In this document: one piece after another, positions 17,230 to 26,852 of the stretch
Numbering within the stretch: position 1 is the stretch's first letter
Layout of the letters: each line of letters opens with the position of its first letter
Virus record (IMG/VR): IMGVR_UViG_3300018414_000009
Coordinates: 1-52,365 of that record
Origin: a virus
Reading direction: 5' to 3' (one strand)
Length of the DNA stretch: 52,365 bases
The notes under the pieces: generated by a model
What the model saw: the letters and a program-made list of their open reading frames with translations, nothing else
The model's database searches: none
What the model was told of the DNA's origin: nothing
Position numbers and translations under genes: made by a program

Positions 17230-17940
17230 ATGGCGACTCTCAATGAAATTATTTATATTCTCAAAAATGAAATAAACGATTATTCTAACGATTATAAAGT
17301 TAGCAATCGTCAATTTGAGTTTATGATTAATACCTGGAGAGCTAGATTGATTAAACAAGACATAGATAAAAAGAAACAATTATCGTCTAATGTTATTCAA
17401 AATTTAGGACCCGTTCCTATGATCCGTCAAAATATAACCGACAATCCCTTAATCCCAGCCGGAGATATATTGGCATCCGTGAGTATGATTCCGAATCCAT
17501 TAGAGACCAACGATCGAGATTTATTTACTTATATTGGAGGATTAGATAGGAATTCACCGTTTGATTTTTCTAGTCGTTCATATGCTTCACATTGGTCGCG
17601 GTATAACCCTTATACAAGCTCTAGGAAGCGAAGTTATTTCAGAGACAATAGAATATATGTATCGGGGTGTGATCAGCTCCCTATTACGAGCTTATGGGTC
17701 GAGGGAGTGTTTCAAGATCCCAGAGATGTCTGGAAATTTAAAAACGCCAATACAGGAACAAGTAATTGTGCTATTGTTTATGAAGAAGAACCATATCCTA
17801 TGAGTGAATATATGATTACTATTTTAACAAAAGCAATCAAAGAAAACGAATTAGATTTGAAGTTAGCTTTACCTAATGATACCAAAAATGACGGATCGTC
17901 TGGATTAGATGAAATAACATCAGAAGTGAGAAAAAAATAA
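17230..17940 (+). CDS. Ring/connector-type protein, crAss-like
   Basis: A 236-residue protein. A helical N-terminus (residues 1-50, EIIYILKNEINDYSNDYKVS) is followed by a mixed beta domain containing RNSPFDFSSRSYASHWSRY and FRDNRIYVSG, then a helical C-terminus. This resembles the head-tail ring proteins of crAss-like phages that lie just before the IHF-like gene. It is 3 nt after the spanin candidate and 4 nt before the IHF-like gene, so it is part of the same dense late operon. Assignment rests on sequence resemblance and order. Confidence 0.6.
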   Translation: MATLNEIIYILKNEINDYSNDYKVSNRQFEFMINTWRARLIKQDIDKKKQLSSNVIQNLGPVPMIRQNITDNPLIPAGDILASVSMIPNPLETNDRDLFTYIGGLDRNSPFDFSSRSYASHWSRYNPYTSSRKRSYFRDNRIYVSGCDQLPITSLWVEGVFQDPRDVWKFKNANTGTSNCAIVYEEEPYPMSEYMITILTKAIKENELDLKLALPNDTKNDGSSGLDEITSEVRKK

Positions 17941-17944
17941 TATC

Positions 17945-18436
17945 ATGGAAACTTCAGAAAATAAGAAAAAAATATACCCTAAAAAACTAATTCAAAAAGA
18001 GCAATTAACAGAACAACTAACATTATTTCAAGCATATCAGTATTACGTTAAGGATTTAGACAAAAAATCTAAATGCTATATTGACAGATCGTTATATCGA
18101 CAAATATGTCAAAAATTTAATGAAAATTTATCTGAAGCTTTAATAGATGGAGAAATAGTTGATTTACCTTTTCGATTGGGATATTTTAGAATTAAAAAGA
18201 AAAAGATAATTCTTAACCGATTAAAAGTAGACTGGGGAACCTGGAAGAAAACAGGTATTATAACTCATCATTTAAATTCCCATAGTAATGAATATTACTA
18301 TAAATTTTTTTGGGGAAAACGAGATATGATCGTAAAAAACAAATCGTATTATTGTTTTATACCAGCAAGGGTAAACCAAAGAGCTTTAGCTAAAGCAGCT
18401 AAAGAAAACGGTAAATGTATTAAATATTTTGATTAA
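17945..18436 (+). CDS. IHF-like / HU-like domain structural protein, crAss-like
   Basis: A 163-residue basic protein. An IHF/HU-like section at about residues 35-95 contains FNENLSEALIDGEIVDLPFR, then GYFRIKKKK, matching the helix-beta pattern in which HU-family proteins place their arms. In crAss-like phages IHF-like proteins are encoded between the ring proteins and are probably part of the neck or tail rather than host-style chromatin. The 3' end overlaps the next start (TAATGG), so translation is coupled. The C-terminus (110-163) is Lys/Tyr-rich. The family call is moderately secure and the role is by analogy. Confidence 0.65.
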   Translation: METSENKKKIYPKKLIQKEQLTEQLTLFQAYQYYVKDLDKKSKCYIDRSLYRQICQKFNENLSEALIDGEIVDLPFRLGYFRIKKKKIILNRLKVDWGTWKKTGIITHHLNSHSNEYYYKFFWGKRDMIVKNKSYYCFIPARVNQRALAKAAKENGKCIKYFD

Positions 18437-19236
18437 TGGCCTTATATGGAAACTTTGTATCAGTTAAACAAATCCTAGCTAAAGTATATCGTGATTTAGA
18501 TCTTAAAGAAGAAGATCGAATTGGTGATATGGTAGAATGGGTAGCTGAAGCATTGGATTATATTGGAACATTTGAACAATATGTAACAAAAACATTAAAG
18601 ATATGTGTTGATAATTATTCTGGAATCTTACCCCCGGATTTTGCTGGGCTTAATATGATTAGTTATAATGGCTATCCTTTAAAAAGATCTTCTGATATTT
18701 TTGGTCCGACCCATAGACGTAACATAGTTACTAATACTAACACTTCCATCATCAATGAAGCTAGTCTTTACAATTCTGTTTTTGTTGGTAATCTTAATAA
18801 TGTTAATTGGGCTACTGCCAATTATAGTATTGAAGGTCGCATTATCAGAACATCTTTTCCCGAAGGCGAAATCATAATAGGATACACGGCTAGACAATTA
18901 GATGAAGAAAATTGGCCCATGATCCCGGACAATCAAGAATTTAAAGAAGCTGTTTTTAGATATATTGTATATAAGCTGTATTATATTGAATGGCTCAGGG
19001 GAAAAATTACTTCAGGAATGTATGAAAAAATTGAACAAGATTGGTGGAGAAAATGTAAACAAGCTAGAGCCGAAGCAAAATCTCCTGATTTAAATAATAT
19101 GATTAATATTGCCAAACAGTATTTGTCATTAAAACCTAATCTAACAGCTTCTAATAATTTCTTCGCGGATTTAAATAGAACCTTACCTACTGATTTTTCA
19201 TCTAATACCCATTACGGTAATTATTCTTCATATTAA
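18436..19236 (+). CDS. Ring/tail-hub-type protein, crAss-like
   Basis: A 266-residue protein. The N-terminal helical domain (1-60) shows the pattern ILAKVYRDLDL...MVEWVAEALDYIGTF. A beta domain with ILPPDFAGLNMISYNG and IIGYTARQLDE follows, and a helical C-terminal part with the KLYYIEWLRGKI segment ends in a flexible tail. This is the layout I know for the crAss-like ring protein next to the IHF-like gene, which builds the short tail barrel. It is coupled to that gene by a one-base overlap and lies 2 nt before the giant tail gene. Confidence 0.65.
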   Translation: MALYGNFVSVKQILAKVYRDLDLKEEDRIGDMVEWVAEALDYIGTFEQYVTKTLKICVDNYSGILPPDFAGLNMISYNGYPLKRSSDIFGPTHRRNIVTNTNTSIINEASLYNSVFVGNLNNVNWATANYSIEGRIIRTSFPEGEIIIGYTARQLDEENWPMIPDNQEFKEAVFRYIVYKLYYIEWLRGKITSGMYEKIEQDWWRKCKQARAEAKSPDLNNMINIAKQYLSLKPNLTASNNFFADLNRTLPTDFSSNTHYGNYSSY

Positions 19237-19238
19237 TA

Positions 19239-22200
19239 ATGAGTGCAAAAGGTAATGAATCCCATCAAGTATTTACCCATGGCTTAATTCTGAATCAAGC
19301 AAAACAAACTCAGAAAAAAGATAGTTATTCGTATGCTTTAAACGCCATTAAAAACGATCCGATTATTAATGGTAGCACTTTGGAAAATGAAAATGGTTCC
19401 CAGGATATAACTTTAACCGGATTACCTTCACCTTGTTTACTAGTTGGTAATATTTGGTTAGGCGTTCATCAATATGTATTTTTTGTTAAAAATTTAGATA
19501 CTAATTCTTCAGTTTTTAATTCCATATATTTAATTGATTTAGATGCTTCTACAGCAACCTTAGTTTATTCTACCCCCTTACTTAATTTCCAATCTACTAA
19601 TGAAATAACCGGAACGTATAAATTTAATTATTTAAATCAGCGAATTATTTATTGGGTAGATGGATTAAATAATGATAGTTCCTTAAATATAGATTACGCG
19701 TTATCTCAAATCGCTTTAGGTGTTTCCCAACCCTGTGTTCCCATAGAACAATTATCGCTATCCCCTAGTTATTCCCCGGCTATTATTTCATCCATTCAAG
19801 TAAATGATATTGGGGGAAATTTGACTTCCGGAACATACGAATTTGCTATTCAATATCGTTTTCAAAATTATTCTACGACAAACATATTCGGTTTATGTAA
19901 ACCTGTTTATATTAATAAAGATTTACTAAATTCAACAAACCAAGGTAATTTCGGTTTATTTGACGGAGACATTAGTGGTACAACTTTAACTAGTAAAACA
20001 ATTACTCTCAATTTACGAGATTTAGATTTAAATTATCCTCAATTTGATTTAGTAGTCGTTAAAACAATTAATCAAGTAAGTTCCGTAGCGAGTATTCAAT
20101 CTATTCCTATTACAGGAAATACGATGAGTTATACGTATACGGGTTATGAAAACACAGTAGCCAATAATCAAGGAATTAGTGCTGTAACGGTAGACCCTAG
20201 TATTTATTACGGATCGGAAGTAATTGCTCAGAAAGAAAATCGATTATTGATTGCCAATACAAAACAAGATAAAACAGTACTACGTTACCAACAATACGCT
20301 AATAACATAGTCGTTACATATACGGTTGTACCGAAAGTAGTTCAAGCCAATGTTCCATCCGTATTAAATAATCAATTAACCGATTATCAATATGTAAGTT
20401 TTGACCCTAGTGTGTCTGAATACACATTAAATGTTATGAGAGGAGAAGTATATTCATTAGGAATTGCTTTTGTTCTTAATTCTGGTTTAGAAACTCAAGT
20501 ATATCATATTCCAGGAAGAAGTTATATCGCATCAGATGTAAACACAAATTATGATAGTTCTACTAATACGAATACATTTAATTGGCAAAATCGAGATACA
20601 TTTTATACGGATGGAAATGGTAACCGTTTAAATTATTGGGAATCCACTATTCAATATCCATCGGGTTTCGATTATCCTACTTCCGGATCATATGGTCCAA
20701 GTGGAAATATACCCAATTTAATTCGTCATCATCGAATCCCAAGCTCTACATCATTACCTATTATCACGTATAGTGGAAATGTAATGTATGCCAATTACAT
20801 AGCATTAACGTTTAGTAATATTCAATTACCATCAGCCATTGCTAATCAAGTAAAACTGATCAAATTTTACATGACTCCTCGTGATTTACCTCAAAATAAA
20901 TCAGTTATCGCAAAAGGAGCTTTTAGTCGCACCGCTTTTTGCGGAGGGGATGTTCAGTATACATCCAATAGTACTACGAACGGACCTACTCAATTACCTC
21001 GTTATGTAGTACCTGCAAGTCCTTTTTCCACAATACCTCAAGATGTTAATCCCGGATTTAGTTCTACGGCATCTGGTCCCCAGTTTACTAATAATGCGTC
21101 AGCGGTTCAACAGAATATTGCTCAATACTCAAATACTAAAATTAATTTATCTTATTACGGAGGATCCCAAGGAAATACTCAACAAATTTCCGATCCTAGT
21201 GATTTGTCATTACCTAGTCCGAATACTCAACAATTAAATGGAGCAACCTACCAAAACGAAAACAAGACAATACTTTTTTTCCATAGTCCGGATACTGATG
21301 CGAAAGCGGATAATAACGACAAACCCGTCTTATCCGTTAATAAGGCTTTATTAGAAAATAGACTCCAAGGAAATGTAAATTGGTATAAAAATCCAACGGC
21401 TTTTAGTATTAATAGTAACAACTATAACGCTAATACATACAATACCTACAACCAAGGAGCAGCTAATGGAGTTCAAGTTCCTCATTTTATGGGGGATTGT
21501 GTGTTTAATAATATGGATTCTCGATCCGGAGTAACTAAATTTTATTATGGAGTTCAAGGGGCAACTTATGTTCCATATAACGCGATTTTATCTCAATCTA
21601 ATGTGGGTAATATATCGATGCCTTATTATGGAATACTGAGAGAATCAGGAACTTTGGTCGAATTATTGCATTCAGTTTCTCCAGATTTTAGTGATTACGG
21701 TTCTGAAAATTCAACCACATTTATTACGAATGCCGTTTCAGGTGGAAATTTTGCTCATCCTGTATATGATAAATACGATGGAGATAGCCCTACGTCCAGT
21801 CAACAAGGAATTTCCCCATATGGTCCCCGTGGAACAATTAATCAGTTGGCTCAATTTCAAAGTTCTGCCCCCACCGGAATTACAGGATACAGTCAAAACA
21901 ACGCAATATATTATTACGGCTCATTACAATCAGCTAATGTTTCACAATACGGATCAACATTAGGATTACAATATGAATATTTAGGACTCACGTGTGATAA
22001 TTTATCTGTAAACGGTAGTGGGTATCTTACCACCAGCCCCAGCGGTATTATTGGGGATACGTTTATTGATATGTATTCCATTAAACGAACCGCGTATTCT
22101 AATTATTATCATGACGCTACTAGTACAGCCGGATCTATTTTTCAAGTGTATATGGCGGGAATTAGTTCGTTTCCTTGTGAATCGAGTTTAAATTATCGAA

Positions 22201-23768
22201 TGAGACTTACCCAGGGAATAAATGGGGCGAGTTATTACCCGAAAGATGTTTATGGTAGTCAAGCAGATACTTGGATTCAAAACAATTTCGCATATGATAA
22301 TTATTTGAAAATAAATGACGACTATAATAAGAAATATTCGAAACAGAATTTTGGCCCGACTCAAATTAATACTATTACGTCGAATCAAGCATTAGTCACC
22401 ACCTCAACTCTTCAATATTTAACTCGTATATCTTATTCTCAACAATCTTTATCAGAAGATACGGTTGATTATTGGAGAACATTTTTAGCTAATGATTATC
22501 GAGATCTTCCTAAAAATAGAGGACCTATAACCGGATTGTTTACGAAGTACGAAAGGATATTTGCTTTAACTCGTGATAGTTTATTTGATGTCTATGGTTC
22601 TAATTATAATTTACAAAATAGTACAACTACGGATATTGCTGTTGGAACTGGAACATTTTTTGGATTAGAGCCAAAAGAAGTATTATCGATTGATGGAGGG
22701 TATTCAGGAACATCTAGCAAGTGGTCTATTGTTGAAACACCTTATGGGTATTTATTTGTTGATAAAAATAAAAAATCCGTTATTTTATTTAACGATCAAT
22801 TAAAAGATATCACGTACCAAGGAGCTAAAGAATTCTTCCAACTAAATGGAGCCATTAGTTTATATAATCAAATTCCGGATTTGAAAAAAGGATCAGGATT
22901 TGATAATCCTCTTAATAATGTGGGATATACGTGCGGATGGGATAAAGAACATAATCGATTATTAGTAACTAAATTAGATTACAATTTAGTGGATATTACC
23001 CGATACAAAGGAATTTACAATCCTAACACAACCTACGGTAGTACTGATATTTATACTCAGAATGGTAAATTAACGAATTCTGCGAATTCACTTAGTTTTT
23101 CGGATACATCTACGTTTATTAATAAGAGTTTTACATTATCGTACATTCCTCAATTGGAACAATGGGCATCTTTCCACAGTTATTTACCAAACAATTATCT
23201 TCATCACCCTACTAATTTCTTATTAAAACAAAATACGAGTTCTGTTCAAATTTCAAATAGTGGTGTTCCAGGCTATTATTTTAATACCCAATACCCATTT
23301 ATAATAGAAATAGTAGCCAATGATTATCCTCAAGATGTAAAAGTAACCGATTCTATTCAAGTAAGTTTAGAATCATATACTGGGTCTGGTGTAGATAAAT
23401 TACGGGGTAATTCTTTTTTTGATCAATTTATGGTATATAATGAATTTCAAAATAGCGGAATTATTTCTTTAATTGTAAATACCAACTTAACTAAAAAAGA
23501 AAAAATTTGGTCTATTAATCAATTTTTAGATGTGACAAATAGCAATCAATCCGCTCAAATGTTTACAGATAATTGGTCTATTATTCAATCGGTTTATCCT
23601 ATTGATAAAGTAATAAATACTTCCATATTAAATACTAATAAACCATGGTATCAACGCGGACGATTTAGAGATAATTATTTTGTTATTCGTTTCAGTAAGA
23701 ATAATTTGGACAATAGCAAATTTTTAATTAACTTTGTATCTACCCAGTTCCGAAAATCTATCAGATAA
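19239..23768 (+). CDS. Large tail (muzzle-type) protein, crAss-like
   Basis: A 1509-residue protein, very rich in Asn, Ser, Tyr and Gly and predicted to be beta-structured throughout. The N-terminus (NQAKQTQKKDSYSYALNAIK) and the C-terminal third (LFVDKNKKSVILFND..., then CGWDKEHNRLLVTKLDY and a repeated EQWASFHSYLPN-type segment) match the large crAss-like tail proteins that close the tail end. There is no signal peptide or membrane segment. It follows the ring gene by 2 nt and precedes the cargo genes, as in known crAss-like maps. It probably forms the tail tip and acts in DNA release. It shows no clear catalytic motif. Confidence 0.75.
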   Translation: MSAKGNESHQVFTHGLILNQAKQTQKKDSYSYALNAIKNDPIINGSTLENENGSQDITLTGLPSPCLLVGNIWLGVHQYVFFVKNLDTNSSVFNSIYLIDLDASTATLVYSTPLLNFQSTNEITGTYKFNYLNQRIIYWVDGLNNDSSLNIDYALSQIALGVSQPCVPIEQLSLSPSYSPAIISSIQVNDIGGNLTSGTYEFAIQYRFQNYSTTNIFGLCKPVYINKDLLNSTNQGNFGLFDGDISGTTLTSKTITLNLRDLDLNYPQFDLVVVKTINQVSSVASIQSIPITGNTMSYTYTGYENTVANNQGISAVTVDPSIYYGSEVIAQKENRLLIANTKQDKTVLRYQQYANNIVVTYTVVPKVVQANVPSVLNNQLTDYQYVSFDPSVSEYTLNVMRGEVYSLGIAFVLNSGLETQVYHIPGRSYIASDVNTNYDSSTNTNTFNWQNRDTFYTDGNGNRLNYWESTIQYPSGFDYPTSGSYGPSGNIPNLIRHHRIPSSTSLPIITYSGNVMYANYIALTFSNIQLPSAIANQVKLIKFYMTPRDLPQNKSVIAKGAFSRTAFCGGDVQYTSNSTTNGPTQLPRYVVPASPFSTIPQDVNPGFSSTASGPQFTNNASAVQQNIAQYSNTKINLSYYGGSQGNTQQISDPSDLSLPSPNTQQLNGATYQNENKTILFFHSPDTDAKADNNDKPVLSVNKALLENRLQGNVNWYKNPTAFSINSNNYNANTYNTYNQGAANGVQVPHFMGDCVFNNMDSRSGVTKFYYGVQGATYVPYNAILSQSNVGNISMPYYGILRESGTLVELLHSVSPDFSDYGSENSTTFITNAVSGGNFAHPVYDKYDGDSPTSSQQGISPYGPRGTINQLAQFQSSAPTGITGYSQNNAIYYYGSLQSANVSQYGSTLGLQYEYLGLTCDNLSVNGSGYLTTSPSGIIGDTFIDMYSIKRTAYSNYYHDATSTAGSIFQVYMAGISSFPCESSLNYRMRLTQGINGASYYPKDVYGSQADTWIQNNFAYDNYLKINDDYNKKYSKQNFGPTQINTITSNQALVTTSTLQYLTRISYSQQSLSEDTVDYWRTFLANDYRDLPKNRGPITGLFTKYERIFALTRDSLFDVYGSNYNLQNSTTTDIAVGTGTFFGLEPKEVLSIDGGYSGTSSKWSIVETPYGYLFVDKNKKSVILFNDQLKDITYQGAKEFFQLNGAISLYNQIPDLKKGSGFDNPLNNVGYTCGWDKEHNRLLVTKLDYNLVDITRYKGIYNPNTTYGSTDIYTQNGKLTNSANSLSFSDTSTFINKSFTLSYIPQLEQWASFHSYLPNNYLHHPTNFLLKQNTSSVQISNSGVPGYYFNTQYPFIIEIVANDYPQDVKVTDSIQVSLESYTGSGVDKLRGNSFFDQFMVYNEFQNSGIISLIVNTNLTKKEKIWSINQFLDVTNSNQSAQMFTDNWSIIQSVYPIDKVINTSILNTNKPWYQRGRFRDNYFVIRFSKNNLDNSKFLINFVSTQFRKSIR

Positions 23769-23786
23769 TAAAAATATTTATATTTA

Positions 23787-26700
23787 ATGAGCCTATATGA
23801 CAACGAAAATGATTATGAGGAAGATGAAGATCAAGAAAATGACGGTAGTGAGCAACCATCTGTAAATAATTATGAAAAAAACGAAGAAGAAAATACTCCT
23901 TCGCCTTCCCCTAAAAAAGGAGGAATTAACCTAGCTAAGATAAAAGCGGATATTGCTCAAGTAGAATCGAGAGGTCGTTATAATGCCACTAGTAAAAAAT
24001 CCACAGCCGCAGGTAAATATCAATTTATTTGGAGTCAATGGGGAAAACAAATTGCTCAACTCACAGGCGTAAAATCTAAACAACAATTCTTAGCGAATCC
24101 CCAGGCTCAGGAAGATTTCATGGATCATTACCTAGTAAATCAAGTATTACCTCGTGTAAAAATATTAAGACAAGAAGGACTTGGTAATAATTTATCGGAT
24201 TCTGATTTAGCTAAAATAATACATTTGGAAGGGTATGCTGGAGCAAAACGTAAATTGGCATCCGGTCAATTAAACGTAGCCTCTAAAAATAATTTAAGTC
24301 CTCTTCAATACTTAAAAAGATCTCAATCATCAGTTATTCCTCCCGTTCGTCCACCTAAAAATGCGGACATGGATTATATGGATATGATGGATGATGAAAA
24401 TGACGCTAACAATCAAAAGGAGCAAATGAGTAATGTAGTGGGATCAACTGTTTATGGTCAAGCACATACTCCCACAAGCGAAGAACAACAAACTTTATTA
24501 CCACCTAATTTATATTATCAATTAAAAAATAATCGTTCAGATAAACCATACGCAGATGGTTCTTGGATTACAGATGGAGATAGTCCTTTAAGTAAAGGAA
24601 TTGGTGCTGGAGCAGGTTTATTAGCGGGATTTCTTCCACCAGACGATTCAGCAAATACGGGTAAAGTAAATTATGGTTCTAAAATAGGAACAGGAGCATT
24701 ATCCGGAGCATCAGCTGGTGCGGAATTTGGACCCATCGGAGCAGCAGCAGGAGCCGTTTTAGGAGGAGTTACTGGATTAATAGGAGCAAATCGTGAACAA
24801 AAAACATTAACGGAAGCCGGAGTTAAGAATTCTAGGAAAATGTCGAATAATATCAACACAAGAGCCACTTCTGTTGATAATGACCCATATGGTCTACAAA
24901 TGGCAATGGGAAGTTTTGTTTACAACATGGGTGGGGAATTAGATTCTCAACCAGGAGGAACAAAAAACTCAAAAACTAAACCTAGTAATAATTCAACCAT
25001 CCAAGTACCTTTAAAGAATAACACATTTTATAATAATAAAAAAGAGTTAGCAAATATGTATAATCAAGCATCTAAAAATTTAGATGGACTTGATAAACAA
25101 ACCATGGAATTAAAAGGTCAAGGATTGCTTCATCCAAATGATTTACGGATTACTCCTCAATATTCTATGAATGGTACAGAAAATAACTTTTATCGTTCGG
25201 CTGGTCCCACAGCAGTTATTCCCTCTAAACCGGGAATGAATAGCAATCCTAATTGGAGAAATACACCCACTAAAATGGGGTCAAATGGAGAATACGTAAT
25301 TGACAATAGTCCATATGCTTTTGGTATGGGAGGTCAATTTACGAATCCTTTTAAATTTGATATGGGAGGTGAAAATGAAGCAGTAAGTGAGGGAGAAAAT
25401 GAAGGAGCAAATTACATCGATATTGAAAAAGGAGAATTGCGAATTGATCCGAAATCAGGTAAAATTTTACAAGAATATTCAGGATTAAATCCTTTAAGCG
25501 GAACTAAATACGAAAAACACGCTAAAAATATAGATATAGAACCCGCTGGTAATTTTGTAAAAGCAACTCCCGGTGAATTTATCATTACTCGCAAAGACGC
25601 TAAAAAATACAAATTAGCGGATAAAAATAACGATACTATTTTAAAAGGAAGTATAATGCGAAACATCATAGCGAATAAAAATAAAAAAGAAGAAGGCAAC
25701 TACAAACGAGGATCCTATATTGTACCTAAATATGATATGGGGGGAAATACTACTTCTTCCCCTACCGGATACCCCGCATCGGCAAATACTGATGTACCTT
25801 TTGATTTTTTAACAAATTCTCCTTTATTAAATTCCCCATCGGTTCCCGCTCCTTTTACGTATCAAGGGTGGGTAAATCATGATGTTATGAGTAGAGTTAA
25901 GCCTGTGGTTGGTGACTTACCAGCTCATGCGCCATTACATCCGGTTCAAGGGTATGATCCAGGAATTATGAAACAATTGATTAAACAACATCAAAATACA
26001 AATTTTGCGGATGGAGGACCTTATTTAGATTCTTCAGATCCTGAATTACCTACCGTAACAGTTAACGGGGGAAAAAGCGACAGAAATTCGTATTCCAAAT
26101 CTATTCCTGTCAATTCAATTTATAATCCTTCACCGAATTTACCTATTCCTAATGTGGTGAATGGAAACATTCCTCAAGATAATACCCCATTAAAATTTAA
26201 ATCCGCTCCAAGTGATTCTTTATCATTCGGTCAAATTGCAGACCATATTAGTAAAATAACTCCCGCTTTATATAATATTGGTCAAGGTTTATATGCTGAT
26301 AAAGAAAAACAAATTGCTCCAGAATATAATCCATACGAAGGTCAAGTGATTGGAAATATGCCTCAAAATGTTAATTTTGAAAATATTAGACAACAGTATT
26401 TACTAAATGCCCAGGGTCAATATAATGATATTGATCAAAGAAGTAATTCCAGTTCAGTAGGCAGAGCTAATAAAAATAACGTATATGCAAATACTCTGAA
26501 TCAGTTAGGAAATGCTCAATTCCAGGCGAATCAATACAACAATCAAAACGCAAGTACAAGAGCCGGATTATACAATCAACTAGGTAACCAACGTGTGAAT
26601 GCTAACAATATAGCTAATCAATACAATTATCGAATTAATGATGATAATGCTCGTAACCAAGGAGCCGCTAGAAATTCTATTGGAACGGGATTAAGTCAAA

Positions 26701-26843
26701 TCATAGCTAGTAATTTAAATGATAAACAAAACGCATTAAAAGCTCAATATGATCAAGCTATTTTAAATCACGTATACAATCATTTAGGAGCTGTATATGG
26801 ACTTCATTCCAACGATTATGTTACTCCTTTTCTCGCTCAATAA
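23787..26843 (+). CDS. Virion cargo-type protein with lysozyme-like transglycosylase domain
   Basis: A 1018-residue multi-part protein. An acidic disordered start (1-47) precedes a lysozyme-fold domain (about 48-150) with candidate catalytic E60 in AQVESRGRYN and the GKYQF motif (76-80). A glycine-zipper hydrophobic segment follows (about 270-335, rich in GAG, AGA and GAVLGG). Then come a region with repeated MGGxL/MGGQF/MGGNT-type units (about 365-660) and a Gln/Asn-rich C-terminal third with helical repeats. The domain set suggests a protein ejected from the virion: it would cut peptidoglycan locally and its hydrophobic segment would enter the inner membrane. Gene order (after the muzzle-type gene, before two larger cargo-type genes) supports this. 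The exact enzyme class is inferred. Confidence 0.7.
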   Translation: MSLYDNENDYEEDEDQENDGSEQPSVNNYEKNEEENTPSPSPKKGGINLAKIKADIAQVESRGRYNATSKKSTAAGKYQFIWSQWGKQIAQLTGVKSKQQFLANPQAQEDFMDHYLVNQVLPRVKILRQEGLGNNLSDSDLAKIIHLEGYAGAKRKLASGQLNVASKNNLSPLQYLKRSQSSVIPPVRPPKNADMDYMDMMDDENDANNQKEQMSNVVGSTVYGQAHTPTSEEQQTLLPPNLYYQLKNNRSDKPYADGSWITDGDSPLSKGIGAGAGLLAGFLPPDDSANTGKVNYGSKIGTGALSGASAGAEFGPIGAAAGAVLGGVTGLIGANREQKTLTEAGVKNSRKMSNNINTRATSVDNDPYGLQMAMGSFVYNMGGELDSQPGGTKNSKTKPSNNSTIQVPLKNNTFYNNKKELANMYNQASKNLDGLDKQTMELKGQGLLHPNDLRITPQYSMNGTENNFYRSAGPTAVIPSKPGMNSNPNWRNTPTKMGSNGEYVIDNSPYAFGMGGQFTNPFKFDMGGENEAVSEGENEGANYIDIEKGELRIDPKSGKILQEYSGLNPLSGTKYEKHAKNIDIEPAGNFVKATPGEFIITRKDAKKYKLADKNNDTILKGSIMRNIIANKNKKEEGNYKRGSYIVPKYDMGGNTTSSPTGYPASANTDVPFDFLTNSPLLNSPSVPAPFTYQGWVNHDVMSRVKPVVGDLPAHAPLHPVQGYDPGIMKQLIKQHQNTNFADGGPYLDSSDPELPTVTVNGGKSDRNSYSKSIPVNSIYNPSPNLPIPNVVNGNIPQDNTPLKFKSAPSDSLSFGQIADHISKITPALYNIGQGLYADKEKQIAPEYNPYEGQVIGNMPQNVNFENIRQQYLLNAQGQYNDIDQRSNSSSVGRANKNNVYANTLNQLGNAQFQANQYNNQNASTRAGLYNQLGNQRVNANNIANQYNYRINDDNARNQGAARNSIGTGLSQIIASNLNDKQNALKAQYDQAILNHVYNHLGAVYGLHSNDYVTPFLAQ

Positions 26844-26852
26844 TCTTCGACT

